54,036 nt of DNA from Nitrospira sp. bin75 (GCA_002238765.1 MPMZ01000014.1:1-54036), one strand, 5' to 3'. Numbered from the stretch's first letter, positions 16,908-25,833 are shown. The notes: generated by a model from the sequence alone, not told the origin. Program-made: numbers and translations.

Positions 16908-18074
16908 ATGTTTTTTCCCCGCTTGGCGGCAGGCAACAGACTCCGTGTCCTCACGCTGTGTGGGATTCTGCTCCTGCCCGGCTGCTCGCCCGAAGATCCC
17001 TACGTGCCCCCGGACCTGCTCTATCTCTTCGCCAGTTATGACGTCGGGAAAAACCCAACCGCCATTCAGGCCGGGGACTTCAACGAGGACGGCTTTTCGG
17101 ACCTGTTGACCAGCAACATCTCGGCGAATTCCCTGTCCCTCCTGTTCGGAAACGGGGACGGGAGCTTCCAGGCGCAAGTCTCCATTCGGGTGTGCAAGGA
17201 ACCCCGGAATTTGGCCGTCCGGGATTTCAACGGCGATCGGCATGACGACCTGGCCATCGCGTGTTCCGGGAGCAATCAGGTGGCGATTTTCAAGGGGCAG
17301 GCGGGCGGGACGTTCGAGAAAGACGGGCTGTATCCCGTGCACCGGACGCCGGTCTCCATCGCCAGCGGCGATTTCAACAGTGACCGACACCTGGATTTGG
17401 TCGTGGCCCTGCGAAACGACAAGCTGCAACTGTTGTTCGGTAACGGGCTCGGGAAATTTCAGATCGGGCCGCTCTATGAATATGGGGATACCCCCACCTC
17501 GGTGACCACCGCGGATTTCAACCAGGACGGGCATCTGGATTTGGCGGTCACGAACGGCGGGCCGATGAGCAACGCCGTCTCGATCTGGTTGGGGCAGGGA
17601 GACGGCAACTTTCTCCAGCCCACCGATTACCGGACGGGCAAGCGGCCGTTATCCGTCTCCTGCGCCGATTTCAACAACGACGGCGTCTGGGATCTCCTGG
17701 TGGTGAACGGGCAAATGAACACCATCACCGTCTTTTTGGGCAACGGTGACGGCACCTTTCAGGACGGCATCGACTCAGGCGGCGACGCCGGACCCATGCA
17801 TGGCTTGGCCCAGGATTTTGACGGGGACGATATTTCGGACGCGGCGGTCGTGAACATTCAATCGGGCAGCCTCTCGGTCCTGTTCGGGAAAGGCGACGGC
17901 TCATTTTATTATCCTCCGCGTCAATATCAGACGCCCCGTGGGCCGTTTGCCTTGACCTCGTTGACCGTCGCCCATGGCCGGGACGAAGAACCCGGTCTGG
18001 CGGTTGTCAACAATGCGGAAAATAGTGTATCGATTTTTCTGCATCATGGGTTAAAATTCAGGCAGCAGAGCTAG
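16908..18074 (+). CDS. FG-GAP/VCBS repeat lipoprotein
   Basis: The product is about 388 residues with a lipoprotein signal (LTLCGILLLPGC; Cys acylation expected at about residue 26), so it should be anchored in a membrane on the periplasmic side. The remainder is a chain of repeats of the form DFNxDGxxDLxVxN...SVLFGNGDGSFQ, at least six of them. This is the FG-GAP/VCBS pattern, which folds as a beta-propeller and often binds calcium through the DxNxDGxxD loops. ATG 16908 is preferred over 16893 because GAGGG lies eight bases before it. The binding partner is unknown; adhesion or surface scaffolding is only a family-level guess. It is divergent from the gene at 16300. Confidence 0.82.
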   Translation: MFFPRLAAGNRLRVLTLCGILLLPGCSPEDPYVPPDLLYLFASYDVGKNPTAIQAGDFNEDGFSDLLTSNISANSLSLLFGNGDGSFQAQVSIRVCKEPRNLAVRDFNGDRHDDLAIACSGSNQVAIFKGQAGGTFEKDGLYPVHRTPVSIASGDFNSDRHLDLVVALRNDKLQLLFGNGLGKFQIGPLYEYGDTPTSVTTADFNQDGHLDLAVTNGGPMSNAVSIWLGQGDGNFLQPTDYRTGKRPLSVSCADFNNDGVWDLLVVNGQMNTITVFLGNGDGTFQDGIDSGGDAGPMHGLAQDFDGDDISDAAVVNIQSGSLSVLFGKGDGSFYYPPRQYQTPRGPFALTSLTVAHGRDEEPGLAVVNNAENSVSIFLHHGLKFRQQS

Positions 18075-18177
18075 GCGTCCCCCCGCGAAAGCGGGTGGCC
18101 AGGATCCGGCCACTACCTGACCGGGTGGCATGGAGCATTGGAAGCTCACGGCAGGAACAACGGACGGGAACGTAGCC

Positions 18178-18360
18178 ATGGAATGTCTCAGGTGTCGCGG
18201 GTTGATGATGGTGGAACGGCATTACACCACCATGACCAAACACCTCTATGCCAAGTGCCTCAACTGCGGATTTTGGTTCGACCTGGTGGACGTGCTCAGG
18301 TTTTTCCATCGAGTCGTGCGCAACGGCTATCACGGAGCAAAAATCCGAGAGACGCTGTAA
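18178..18360 (+). CDS. Small zinc-ribbon-like protein
   Basis: The product is 60 residues. CLRCRGLM near the N-terminus and CLNCGFWFD in the middle give two Cys-x2-Cys pairs, which is the usual ligand set for one structural zinc. The tail is basic and helical (LRFFHRVVRNGYHGAKI). The exact start is uncertain: ATG 18178 begins right at the zinc ribbon, while ATG 18130 would add 16 unremarkable residues. No partner gene is evident, and it follows the lipoprotein gene by about 100 bases. The function is unknown. Confidence 0.6.
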   Translation: MECLRCRGLMMVERHYTTMTKHLYAKCLNCGFWFDLVDVLRFFHRVVRNGYHGAKIRETL

Positions 18361-18405
18361 GCCTCGTAGGTCGGATGAGCGCAGCATCATCCGGCACCTC
18401 CTTCC

Positions 18406-18501
18406 GTCATCCTCGACATCTGTAATCGAGGATCCAGGGTCTTTATTCTTTCTTCGTCCGTGAAAACAAAGACGCTGGATTCTCGCTTTCGCAAGAATGA
18501 C
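18406..18501. repeat. Imperfect 96-bp palindromic intergenic repeat
   Basis: The left half, beginning GTCATCCTCGACATC, is matched by an imperfect inverted right half ending AAGAATGAC, with GGATCCAGGGTCTTT opposed to AAGACGCTGGATTC. A related half-element occurs at 25723-25765. The shape fits a short non-coding mobile palindrome of the REP/MITE type. Confidence 0.7.
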
Positions 18502-18552
18502 AGGTAGGTCGGGTTAGCCGAACAGGCGTAACACGACAGCGGTCCCCGCGGC

Positions 18553-19158
18553 CTAGCCTTTCGAGAGCAGTTTCAAGCCTTCCCGAATCAGTTCGTCGAG
18601 TGACGTGGGGGCAGGGTTTGTCCGGCTCACCTGATCGAGGGCGTTCTTGACGTCGCGATGCCGGTATCCCAGGTTGACCAGCGCCGACAGGGCATCCTCC
18701 CGGGGAGCGTCAAACGCAACCGGCGCCTCGCTCGCCTTCGGCGCGCCATCTGCGAGACAGGCGATTTTATCCTTGAGTTCCAGGGCAATGCGGCCCGCGG
18801 ATTTCTTTCCGATTCCCGGAACCGACGCGAGTGTGTCCAGGTCGTCGGCGAGAATGGCTGCCCGCAAGTCGGCAATCTTCAAGGCGGACAACACGCTCAG
18901 GGCGAGTTTCCCGCCCACGCCGGAAATCTTGGTCAGCAGAGTAAAGGCCGTCTTTTCATCGGGTGTCAGGAACCCGAATAATTGAATGGAGTCTTCTCGC
19001 AGGTGGGTGAAGACGTGCAGCGTCAAGGGAGCGCGAAGGTCGGGGAGGGCGAAATACGTGCTGAACGGGATGAAGACTTCATAGCCGACGCCGTTGACGT
19101 CGAGCACGAGCCGTGAGGGGTCTTTGGCCGCCAGGATTCCCGTCAGGTTGGCAATCAT
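18553..19158 (-). CDS. ruvA: Holliday junction branch migration protein RuvA
   Basis: The 201-residue length is normal for RuvA. It begins MIANLTGILAAKDPSRLVLD, the OB-fold domain, with HLREDSIQLFGF. Two helix-hairpin-helix motifs follow: ISGVGGKLALSVLS and VPGIGKKSAGRIALELKDK. The C-terminal domain III (EDALSALVNLGYRHRDVKNAL) contacts RuvB. RuvA tetramers clamp the four-way junction and load the RuvB motor. The gene lies downstream of yebC on the same strand with 39 bases between them, a classic pairing. ruvC and ruvB are not in the immediate neighbourhood, so the cluster is partly dispersed here. Confidence 0.97.
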   Translation of the reverse strand: MIANLTGILAAKDPSRLVLDVNGVGYEVFIPFSTYFALPDLRAPLTLHVFTHLREDSIQLFGFLTPDEKTAFTLLTKISGVGGKLALSVLSALKIADLRAAILADDLDTLASVPGIGKKSAGRIALELKDKIACLADGAPKASEAPVAFDAPREDALSALVNLGYRHRDVKNALDQVSRTNPAPTSLDELIREGLKLLSKG

Positions 19159-19197
19159 GAAGCAGTGTCACGTGAGCGGCGACATAGTGAGCGAACC

Positions 19198-19950
19198 TCA
19201 GCCGGATGCCGCGACTTTTTCCATAACCTCATCCGGAATGTCGAAGTTGGCATGCACTTTTTGAACGTCGTCATGGTCGTCCAGGATTTCCATCAGTTTC
19301 AACATTTGCTCGGCCGGTTTTTCGTCGAGACGGATTTGATTCTGAGCGAGGTAGGTGATTTCAGCCACGGACGTGTGAATGCCGGCCTGGTGCAGGGCCG
19401 CCTTGACCGCTTCGAACTCGGAGACTTCCGCGGTGATTTCAAAGTCGTTGCCGGCCTGTTTGACGTCCTCCGCCCCGGCTTCCAGGACGATACTCAATAA
19501 CTGGTCTTCATCGACCGGAGCCCCTTCCGTGACCAGGAGGCCTTTCTTGTGAAACTGCCACGCGACCGCGCCGGCTTCGGCCATGGTCCCATGATTTTTC
19601 CCCAGGATGTTGCGAATTTCCGACACCGTGCGGTTCCGGTTATCCGTCATGATCTCGAGGAGGACCCCTGTGCCGCCGGGCCCGTACCCTTCCAGGGTGA
19701 ATTCCTCATAATTGACGCCGGGCAGTTCCCCCGTGCCGCGCTGGATGGCGCGTTTGATGGTATCGGCCGGCATGTTGGCTTCTTTGGCCTTGGCAATGAA
19801 GGTGCGCAAGGTCGGGTTCGCATCGGGATCTCCGCCTGCGCGGGCCGCGATGGTCAGGTCGCGGATCAGCTTGGTGAAGACTTTGCCGCGTTTGGCATCG
19901 ACCCCTGCTTTATGGCGTTTGATCGTGGACCAATGACTATGACCGCCCAT
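19198..19950 (-). CDS. yebC: YebC/PmpR family protein
   Basis: The 250-residue protein begins MGGHSHWSTIKRHKAGVDAK and contains KAKEANMPADTIKRAIQRG, GYGPGGTGVLLEIMTDN and NRTVSEIRNILGKNHG, the diagnostic signatures of YebC. The family is described as DNA-binding regulators, and more recent work links some members to translation at stalled polyproline sites; which applies here is not visible in the sequence. It precedes ruvA on the same strand and is divergent from fmt. Length and start are normal. Confidence 0.95.
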   Translation of the reverse strand: MGGHSHWSTIKRHKAGVDAKRGKVFTKLIRDLTIAARAGGDPDANPTLRTFIAKAKEANMPADTIKRAIQRGTGELPGVNYEEFTLEGYGPGGTGVLLEIMTDNRNRTVSEIRNILGKNHGTMAEAGAVAWQFHKKGLLVTEGAPVDEDQLLSIVLEAGAEDVKQAGNDFEITAEVSEFEAVKAALHQAGIHTSVAEITYLAQNQIRLDEKPAEQMLKLMEILDDHDDVQKVHANFDIPDEVMEKVAASG

Positions 19951-20198
19951 GCCGTCGTTTCCTTATGCGAAACACGCGAATCTGTTGCGATATATCCTGA
20001 TTATTCAAGGAAAGCCTTGCCTGGTTGGTATCATAGGATAGGGCATCTGACCGTGTCAACGAGAGCTAGGTAGTAGAGACTAAGTATTGCCGTCCCCATT
20101 CCTGTTAGTCGCCCACGAAAAGCGGTGAGCGTTGTGACAGGCGGACCAAGGCACACAGAGAAGTTGCGTGACGGCGGGGAGGATGGTAAGGAAACGGC

Positions 20199-21173
20199 AT
20201 GCGTGTCGTCTTTATGGGAACGCCGGCCTTTGCCGTGCCGTCACTGGAAGCTCTGGACAACTCGGATCATGAGGTCGTCGGCGTGGTCACCCAGCCCGAC
20301 CGCCCCAAAGGAAGAGGACAGGCCGTGGTACCGTGCCCGGTGAAAGAACTGGCGTTGGTCAAGGGGTTGCCCGTGAGTCAACCCGAGAAGATCAAAAGCC
20401 CGGAATTCGTGCGGCAACTCTCCGATTGGAACCCGGACGTCATTGCCGTGACGGCGTTCGGCCGGTTCCTGCCCAAAGCGATCCTGGACCTCCCGCCCAT
20501 GGGTTGCGTGAACGTCCACGGTTCCCTGCTGCCCGCCTACCGGGGCGCCGCACCGATCCAATGGGCGCTCATTCACGGGGTTCCGGAAACGGGGATTACC
20601 ACGATGTTGATGGATGAAGGGATGGATACGGGTGCCGTGCTGCTTCAACAACCGGTCCCGATTGAACCCGAGGATACCACCCTGGAATTGGGCGCCCGGC
20701 TGGCGCAGGCCGGCGGCGCGCTCCTGGTGGAGACGCTCACGCGGTTGGCGGAACAGTCGGTCGTTCCCCGTGAGCAGGATCACACCCGGGCCACGCTGGC
20801 CCCATTGCTGACGAAAGAAGATGGCGTGATCGATTGGACGCAATCGGCCAAGGACATTGCCAACCGGATCCGGGGTCTTTCTCCCTGGCCCGGATCCTAC
20901 ACCTTTCATCATGAGCATCGCCTGATCATCCGGAAAGGCCGCGTCGATGCCCAAGGCGGCTCGGGCGGGAGCGACGGGGTACAACCGGGGACCATCATGG
21001 CCGTGGGGCCGAAATCCTTTTGGGTCGGGACCGGTGAAGGCAGGATCGAAGTCCTGGAAGTCCAACCCGCGAATAAAAAACGCATGTCCGTGGAGCAGTT
21101 TCTTCAAGGATATTCGCTCCGGGTGCATGAGACGCTCAGCCCGCGGCCGGAAGAGCCTGTGGCCAATTATTAA
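20199..21173 (+). CDS. fmt: Methionyl-tRNA formyltransferase
   Basis: The 324-residue enzyme begins MRVVFMGTPAFAVPSLEAL and carries the catalytic core NVHGSLLPAYRGAAPIQWAL with the SLLPxxRGAAP signature, followed by GITTMLMDEGMDTG. The C-terminal OB-fold-like domain spans about 205-310. It formylates initiator Met-tRNA using 10-formyltetrahydrofolate in the cytoplasm. AAGGAAA precedes the ATG with suitable spacing. No def (peptide deformylase) gene is adjacent, unlike many bacteria. A small hypothetical gene and ksgA follow on the same strand, so these translation genes may share a transcript. Confidence 0.97.
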   Translation: MRVVFMGTPAFAVPSLEALDNSDHEVVGVVTQPDRPKGRGQAVVPCPVKELALVKGLPVSQPEKIKSPEFVRQLSDWNPDVIAVTAFGRFLPKAILDLPPMGCVNVHGSLLPAYRGAAPIQWALIHGVPETGITTMLMDEGMDTGAVLLQQPVPIEPEDTTLELGARLAQAGGALLVETLTRLAEQSVVPREQDHTRATLAPLLTKEDGVIDWTQSAKDIANRIRGLSPWPGSYTFHHEHRLIIRKGRVDAQGGSGGSDGVQPGTIMAVGPKSFWVGTGEGRIEVLEVQPANKKRMSVEQFLQGYSLRVHETLSPRPEEPVANY

Positions 21174-21229
21174 CGACGCGTGGCGCGTGTGGTCTCGTGT
21201 GAGAACGTGACGCCGAAATCGGGGATAAC

Positions 21230-21559
21230 ATGAGTGATCAAACCAAGCAGGCATTGGAATTCATCGCGAAACAAATACGGGAACTCAAAATTATTCAACC
21301 GCATCTGGTGGAAGCCGTGAATGCGATATTGGCCAAAGAACAATTTTACAAATGGAAAAAACAGGTCGTGGGGATGGTGGGAGAACAACTCGGAGACGGC
21401 TACCGGAAACGGTTATCCAAGGATTGGCTGGAGACGGCGTTTGCCGGAGCGGATATGTACGATGAATTGAGTGACGACATCGAAATGTGTCTCCGCCACC
21501 TGTACCAAATTTCCCACGAGATTGAAACCGAGGGGCTGCAAAGCCCCAATGAGAAGTAG
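21230..21559 (+). CDS. Hypothetical protein, 109 residues, between fmt and ksgA
   Basis: I do not recognise a named family. The protein is soluble, helical and charged, starting MSDQTKQALEFIAKQIRELK with likely helices across its length (LVEAVNAILAKEQFYKWKKQ, then MCLRHLYQISHEIETEG). There is no signal peptide or zinc motif. The ATG lies 56 bases after fmt, with GGGGATAAC upstream as a weak ribosome binding site. It is flanked by two translation genes in the same direction, so it may be co-expressed with them, but a role cannot be assigned from the sequence. Confidence 0.7.
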   Translation: MSDQTKQALEFIAKQIRELKIIQPHLVEAVNAILAKEQFYKWKKQVVGMVGEQLGDGYRKRLSKDWLETAFAGADMYDELSDDIEMCLRHLYQISHEIETEGLQSPNEK

Positions 21560-21560
21560 A

Positions 21561-21646
21561 GATTGTGGATTGCTGATTTTTGATTTGGGATCTTGGATTT
21601 TGCAATCCGCAATCAGCAATCCAAAATGAATCAGCAATCCACAATC
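21561..21646. repeat. Perfect 18-bp inverted repeat between a hypothetical gene and ksgA
   Basis: GATTGTGGATTGCTGATT (21561-21578) is perfectly inverted at 21629-21646. The 50 bases between contain further short GATT/AATC variants such as CAATCCGCAATCAGCAATCC. The ksgA ATG lies 11 bases after the right arm, so the transcript leader would be strongly folded. Such AT-rich ATTGCGGATT-like families are dispersed repeats in many genomes. Confidence 0.75.
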
Positions 21647-21657
21647 CACAATCCAAA

Positions 21658-22461
21658 ATGCTCATCCCGCCTCGCCCGCGAAAACGCCTTGGTCAACATT
21701 TTCTCATCGATCCCAATATCGTCCGAAAAATCCTGAAGGTTGCGGCGTTGAGTCCGGAAGACGTCGTCTTCGAAATCGGACCCGGACGGGGCGCTCTCAC
21801 GCAGGTGTTGTGTGAACGGGTCTCCAGGGTGATTGCCGTGGAACTCGACCGGCATCTCGTCGACTATCTGGCGCAGACCGGCGCGCAACACGCCGCCCTG
21901 GAACTGCATCACGGCGACGCCCTGGCATTTCCCTATGACACCCTGCCCCGGGGAACGGTCGTCATTGCCAATTTACCGTACTACGTGTCCACGCCTTTGG
22001 TATTCCGGTTGCTGGAGGAGCGCGAGCTGATCGACCGCATGGTCCTGATGCTGCAACGCGAAGTGGCTGAGCGCATGGTCGCGGAACCGGGCTCACGGGA
22101 CTATGGCCTCCTCTCCGTGGTCACCCAATACCGGACCAAGCCCCGCAAGGCATTCGTCGTGCCGGCGAGCTGTTTCCGCCCGGTCCCGCAAGTGGACTCG
22201 GCGGTGGTGTGTCTTGCGGGCGGGGCCGGGCGGAACCCCACCGATGCCCGGTTTGACGAGGTGTTCCTGAGAGTCGTCCGCGGTGCGTTTGCCCATCGGC
22301 GCAAAACTCTGATCAACTCCTGCCGGGAGGAAGGATGGGAAGAACCGTTGATGCGACAGGCCCTGGAACAGGAGCGGATCGACCCGCGCCGCCGCGCCGA
22401 AACGCTCACGGTCGAGGAATTCATTGCCTTGGCCCATTCCGTCCGGACTTCTCACGGTTAG
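21658..22461 (+). CDS. rsmA: 16S rRNA dimethyladenosine transferase
   Basis: This 267-residue enzyme (also called KsgA) starts MLIPPRPRKRLGQHFLIDPN. It has SAM motif FEIGPGRGALTQVL, the acidic EL of motif II in VIAVELD, and the catalytic NLPY (IANLPYYVSTPLVF). The C-terminal helical domain (FAHRRKTLINS, then RAETLTVEEFIALA) is complete. It dimethylates two adjacent adenines near the 3' end of 16S rRNA during small-subunit assembly. I chose ATG 21658 because the conserved KRLGQHFL segment begins just after it; longer reading frames would run through the repeat sequence upstream. The ribosome binding site is poor and the leader is palindromic, so translation may be modulated by RNA structure. 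Confidence 0.96.
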   Translation: MLIPPRPRKRLGQHFLIDPNIVRKILKVAALSPEDVVFEIGPGRGALTQVLCERVSRVIAVELDRHLVDYLAQTGAQHAALELHHGDALAFPYDTLPRGTVVIANLPYYVSTPLVFRLLEERELIDRMVLMLQREVAERMVAEPGSRDYGLLSVVTQYRTKPRKAFVVPASCFRPVPQVDSAVVCLAGGAGRNPTDARFDEVFLRVVRGAFAHRRKTLINSCREEGWEEPLMRQALEQERIDPRRRAETLTVEEFIALAHSVRTSHG

Positions 22462-22557
22462 TCTGAACAGTCCCGGGTCTCTACGAAAGGATACTCACAT
22501 ATTCTTCACTAGGTATTTCGCTTGATAAACTCTTTCTTTCTGTGGTAAATTTTTTCC

Positions 22558-24975
22558 ATGCGCCTCTTTTCCAGGCCCGCGAAGAAGTCCAATAAGCCGG
22601 AAGCGCCATCCCCCACCTTTCCCCTTAAGCGGGAACTCGTCGGCATTTTTCTCATCACCCTGGCCGTGTTGGTCTTTCTGAGCTTGTGGTCTTTTTCGCT
22701 CCGGGACGTGGGCTGGTTTGCGTTCCCCGAGAGCGAAATGGTCGAGGGACCGGGCAACCTGAACAATCAGACCGGTCTGGTGGGTGCTTATATTGCCGCG
22801 AGCCTGATCTGGGTCGTGGGCTCCGCATCATTGGCGATCCCGTTTCTGGTCCTCTGGCACGGCATTCGAGTCTTTCAAAAAGAACGCAAGTCCATCAAAA
22901 GCATCCTGGGCTCCCTGCTGCTGGTCCTGTGCATGAGTACGCTCGTGTGGTTGCATCATCCCCTTTCCGCACAGGTGTTGCAGGACGGGATCACGTCGGG
23001 ATTGTATGCCGGGCAGGCGGGAGTCTGGGTGTCAGGCGTGTTGAAACCCCTGTTCGGTCAATGGGGCAGCACGGTCCTCCTGGCATCCCTGCTGCTCGTC
23101 TCCCTCTTGCTCATCACGTCCCTTTCCCTTTCGGCCGGAATCGAACGCATCCCCAAGGGCGTGGGGAAGATGGGGAAATTGGTCCGGCGTCCCGTTTGGC
23201 ATTGGCCGTCCGCGTTGCCATGGCCTTCCTGGTGGAAGGATCGCTTGCAACCCAAGGCCAACAAACCACTCAAGATCAACCGGGAGTTGGGTGCGCGACG
23301 GGCGACCTTTTCATTTCTGAAACATGATGCCCCTTCGCAGGAGCCACCCCTTGAAACAGAAGACCCGGACCCGGCTGAGCTGGATTTTCCCGTAGAGACC
23401 GGCCCCCGTGTGGCCCCGCGGTCCGGCGTCCCGCGACCTGAAGCGGTCCGGAAAGTGGCGAAGGGTTATCATCTGCCTGATCCCATGGCCCTGCTGGAGG
23501 CGCCCCCTGTGTCGAATGCGCGGCAGACGGATCAGCTTTTGGAGTCGCAATCCCAAGTCCTCACCGGCGCGTTGCAGAACTTCGGTATTGCCGGAAAAGT
23601 GACGGAAGTCCACCCGGGGCCGGTCATTACCATGTATGAATTCGCTCCGGGGCCCGGCATCAAGGTCGCGCGCATCGTGACGCTCGCCCACGATTTGGCC
23701 ATGGCCTTGAAAGCCCCCAGCGTGCGCATCGTGGTCCCGCTGCCGGGAAAATCCACGGTGGGCATCGAAGTGCCCAACCCGGTAAGGGAAACCGTGGCCT
23801 TACGGGAAATCCTGACCAATGAGGCCTACGTGAGGTCCCAGTCCACATTGACGCTGGCCCTGGGGAAAGATATTTTCGGTCGGCCGTGCGTGACGGACCT
23901 GAGAACCATGCCGCATCTGTTGGTGGCCGGGGCAACCGGGGCAGGGAAAAGCGTGGGCTTGAACAGCATGTTGTTGAGCCTCCTGTTCTCGTCCCATCCG
24001 GACGAGGTCAAACTGTTGCTCATCGATCCCAAGGTCCTGGAACTCCAGGTTTATGACGGCATTCCGCACCTGTTGCATCCGGTGTTGACGTCCCCGAAAG
24101 CCGCGGCTCGCGGGTTGACCTGGGTCCTGCAGGAAATGGAGCGCCGCTATCGCCTGCTGGCGGAACACGGGGTGCGCAATATTCTGGCTTATAATCAGAA
24201 AATAGAGGGCGGCCGGCGTTCTGTTCCGCAGGACGCGCCTCCGGCCCGGTCGGCCCGGCTCGGGGCGGCGACCGAGTCCGAAGAATCCGACGACGTGCAA
24301 CCCGAGGAGACGCCGCAACCCCTCCCGTACATCGTGGTGGTGGTCGATGAATTCGCCGATCTCATGATGACGGCGCCCAAGGAGGTGGAAGAAAAAATCG
24401 CCCGGCTGGCCCAAATGGCCCGGGCGTCGGGCATCCATCTGATCCTGGCCACCCAACGCCCGTCGGTGGACGTGGTGACTGGACTCATCAAGGCGAATTT
24501 TCCGACCCGGATTGCCTACCAGGTGTCTTCCAAAACGGACTCCCGGACCATTCTCGACGCCAACGGCGCCGAAGCGCTTCTCGGATTGGGCGACATGCTG
24601 TATTTGCCACCGGGCACCGGACGTCTGACGCGGCTGCACGGCTGCTATGTCTCCGACGATGAGGTCCGCCGGGTGGTCGAGTACGTGAAAGCTCAGGCCG
24701 GACCGGATTTTTGCAGCGAGCCGGCGTTCCAGGAGCCGGTCAGCGTCGAAGAGGAGCAGGAACGCGATGAAGTCTATGAGCAGGCCAGGGAAGTGGTGTT
24801 GACCTCCGGGCAGGCCTCCGCGTCGCTCATTCAACGTCGATTGCGGCTGGGGTATCCCCGGGCGGCCCGAATGATTGAGCAGATGGAAGAAGAAGGGATC
24901 GTGAGCGCGCCCGGACGCGATGGCCGTCGTGAAGTGTTGGGCCGTCGCATGGCGCTCGAAGAGGAGGCAGGATGA
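22558..24975 (+). CDS. ftsK: DNA translocase FtsK
   Basis: The 805-residue protein has about four membrane helices within residues 25-195 (GIFLITLAVLVFLSLWSF and later hydrophobic segments). A short charged linker follows, then a RecA-like motor with Walker A VAGATGAGKSVGLN (about 454-467) and Walker B VVVVDEFADLMM (about 590-601). A C-terminal gamma winged helix (ASASLIQRRLRLGYPRAARMIEQM, read in parts) would bind polar KOPS-like sequences. It pumps chromosome ends across the division septum and activates dimer resolution. An extra Ala/Pro-rich stretch of about 35 residues lies between Walker A and Walker B (around 555-580). Its TGA overlaps the lolA ATG by four bases. Confidence 0.95.
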   Translation: MRLFSRPAKKSNKPEAPSPTFPLKRELVGIFLITLAVLVFLSLWSFSLRDVGWFAFPESEMVEGPGNLNNQTGLVGAYIAASLIWVVGSASLAIPFLVLWHGIRVFQKERKSIKSILGSLLLVLCMSTLVWLHHPLSAQVLQDGITSGLYAGQAGVWVSGVLKPLFGQWGSTVLLASLLLVSLLLITSLSLSAGIERIPKGVGKMGKLVRRPVWHWPSALPWPSWWKDRLQPKANKPLKINRELGARRATFSFLKHDAPSQEPPLETEDPDPAELDFPVETGPRVAPRSGVPRPEAVRKVAKGYHLPDPMALLEAPPVSNARQTDQLLESQSQVLTGALQNFGIAGKVTEVHPGPVITMYEFAPGPGIKVARIVTLAHDLAMALKAPSVRIVVPLPGKSTVGIEVPNPVRETVALREILTNEAYVRSQSTLTLALGKDIFGRPCVTDLRTMPHLLVAGATGAGKSVGLNSMLLSLLFSSHPDEVKLLLIDPKVLELQVYDGIPHLLHPVLTSPKAAARGLTWVLQEMERRYRLLAEHGVRNILAYNQKIEGGRRSVPQDAPPARSARLGAATESEESDDVQPEETPQPLPYIVVVVDEFADLMMTAPKEVEEKIARLAQMARASGIHLILATQRPSVDVVTGLIKANFPTRIAYQVSSKTDSRTILDANGAEALLGLGDMLYLPPGTGRLTRLHGCYVSDDEVRRVVEYVKAQAGPDFCSEPAFQEPVSVEEEQERDEVYEQAREVVLTSGQASASLIQRRLRLGYPRAARMIEQMEEEGIVSAPGRDGRREVLGRRMALEEEAG

Positions 24976-25697
24976 AGCTTCGTGGATTCATCGTGATCGG
25001 CTGTGTTGTGGTCATGTTCCCTCTCCTTCCGGGAGCGTGGAAGGGTGACGGCCTGCAGGCGGTGGCGCAGGCCAGGGGAAGCGACGATCTTCAGGCGTTG
25101 GTCGAACGCGTGGACGCGCGGTACGCGCAGATCACGGATTTCCAGGCGGATTTCGTTCAGGAAACGCGCATTCAAGGATTCGACACGCCTCTTCGGTCCT
25201 CCGGGCGCGTGTTTCTGAAAAAACCCGGGAGGCTTCGCTGGGATTACCTGGACCCCTCGGTCGAACACATCTACGTGCATCAGGACCAGTTGGCGATGTA
25301 CGTGCCCGCCCATAATCAGGTGTTAAAGGGCAGTCTGACGATGATGGTCTCGACGAAGGCCCCGCTCCGGTTACTCCAGGGGGTCGGGAAACTGGCCGAA
25401 CATTTCTCCGTGGAACCCACCGGAGATGGAGAGAAGGAAGATGGCGGGTTGCCGTTGCTGACGCTGATCCCCAAGCCTGTGTCGGGTTCGCCGCCGTCCT
25501 CGCTCGTCAAGATCGTGGCGGAGATCCAACCGCGCACGTATTTGATTCAATCCCTCGCCTTGCATGAAAACAACGGCAACGTCTCCACGTTTCGGTTTTC
25601 CAATTTCAAGGTCAACGAAGGATTGGATGACGCGGTGTTGATTCTGAATCCGCCTGAAGGGGTGGTCACCGTCGAAGATTTTCTCCCGAAAAGCTGA
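24972..25697 (+). CDS. lolA: Outer-membrane lipoprotein carrier protein LolA
   Basis: The 241-residue precursor has an N-terminal signal (MKLRGFIVIGCVVVMFPLLP, cleavage probably near residue 32-36). The LolA half-barrel follows: LVERVDARYAQITDFQADFV, then GRVFLKKPGRLRWDY, YVHQDQLAMYVPAHNQ, and FRFSNFKVNEGLDDAVL near the end. LolA carries lipoproteins across the periplasm from the Lol ABC exporter to the outer membrane. This implies a diderm cell, consistent with the lipoprotein gene at 16908. It overlaps ftsK by four bases (ATGA), an arrangement seen in many Gram-negative genomes. Confidence 0.93.
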   Translation: MKLRGFIVIGCVVVMFPLLPGAWKGDGLQAVAQARGSDDLQALVERVDARYAQITDFQADFVQETRIQGFDTPLRSSGRVFLKKPGRLRWDYLDPSVEHIYVHQDQLAMYVPAHNQVLKGSLTMMVSTKAPLRLLQGVGKLAEHFSVEPTGDGEKEDGGLPLLTLIPKPVSGSPPSSLVKIVAEIQPRTYLIQSLALHENNGNVSTFRFSNFKVNEGLDDAVLILNPPEGVVTVEDFLPKS

Positions 25698-25722
25698 GAT
25701 CGCGTCATCCCCTCCCCCTGCT

Positions 25723-25765
25723 GTCATCCCCGACATTCTTAATCGGGGATCCAGGGTTTTTGTCT
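25723..25765. repeat. Half-copy of the dispersed palindromic repeat
   Basis: GTCATCCCCGACATTCTTAA followed by TCGGGGATCCAGGGTTTTTGT closely matches the left half of the element at 18406-18501. It also forms its own hairpin, CCCCGA...TCGGGG, and lies just after lolA, where it could act as a weak terminator or RNA stabiliser. Confidence 0.65.
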
Positions 25766-25833
25766 GTGGCACTTGTAGCCGCGCCATCTCATGGCGCTTA
25801 TTTCCGAACGAGCCGTTTTTTGAGAACCGTGTC

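Noticed and set aside
16656-17534. Long open frame (292 codons) on the minus strand across the start of the FG-GAP lipoprotein gene
   Set aside because: It is antisense to a protein with clear repeats and a lipobox, has no recognisable motif, and reflects codon bias of the real gene.
23800-24834. 344-codon open frame antisense to ftsK
   Set aside because: It runs opposite a gene with complete motor motifs; the composition (His, Arg, Gly rich) is that of a shadow frame.
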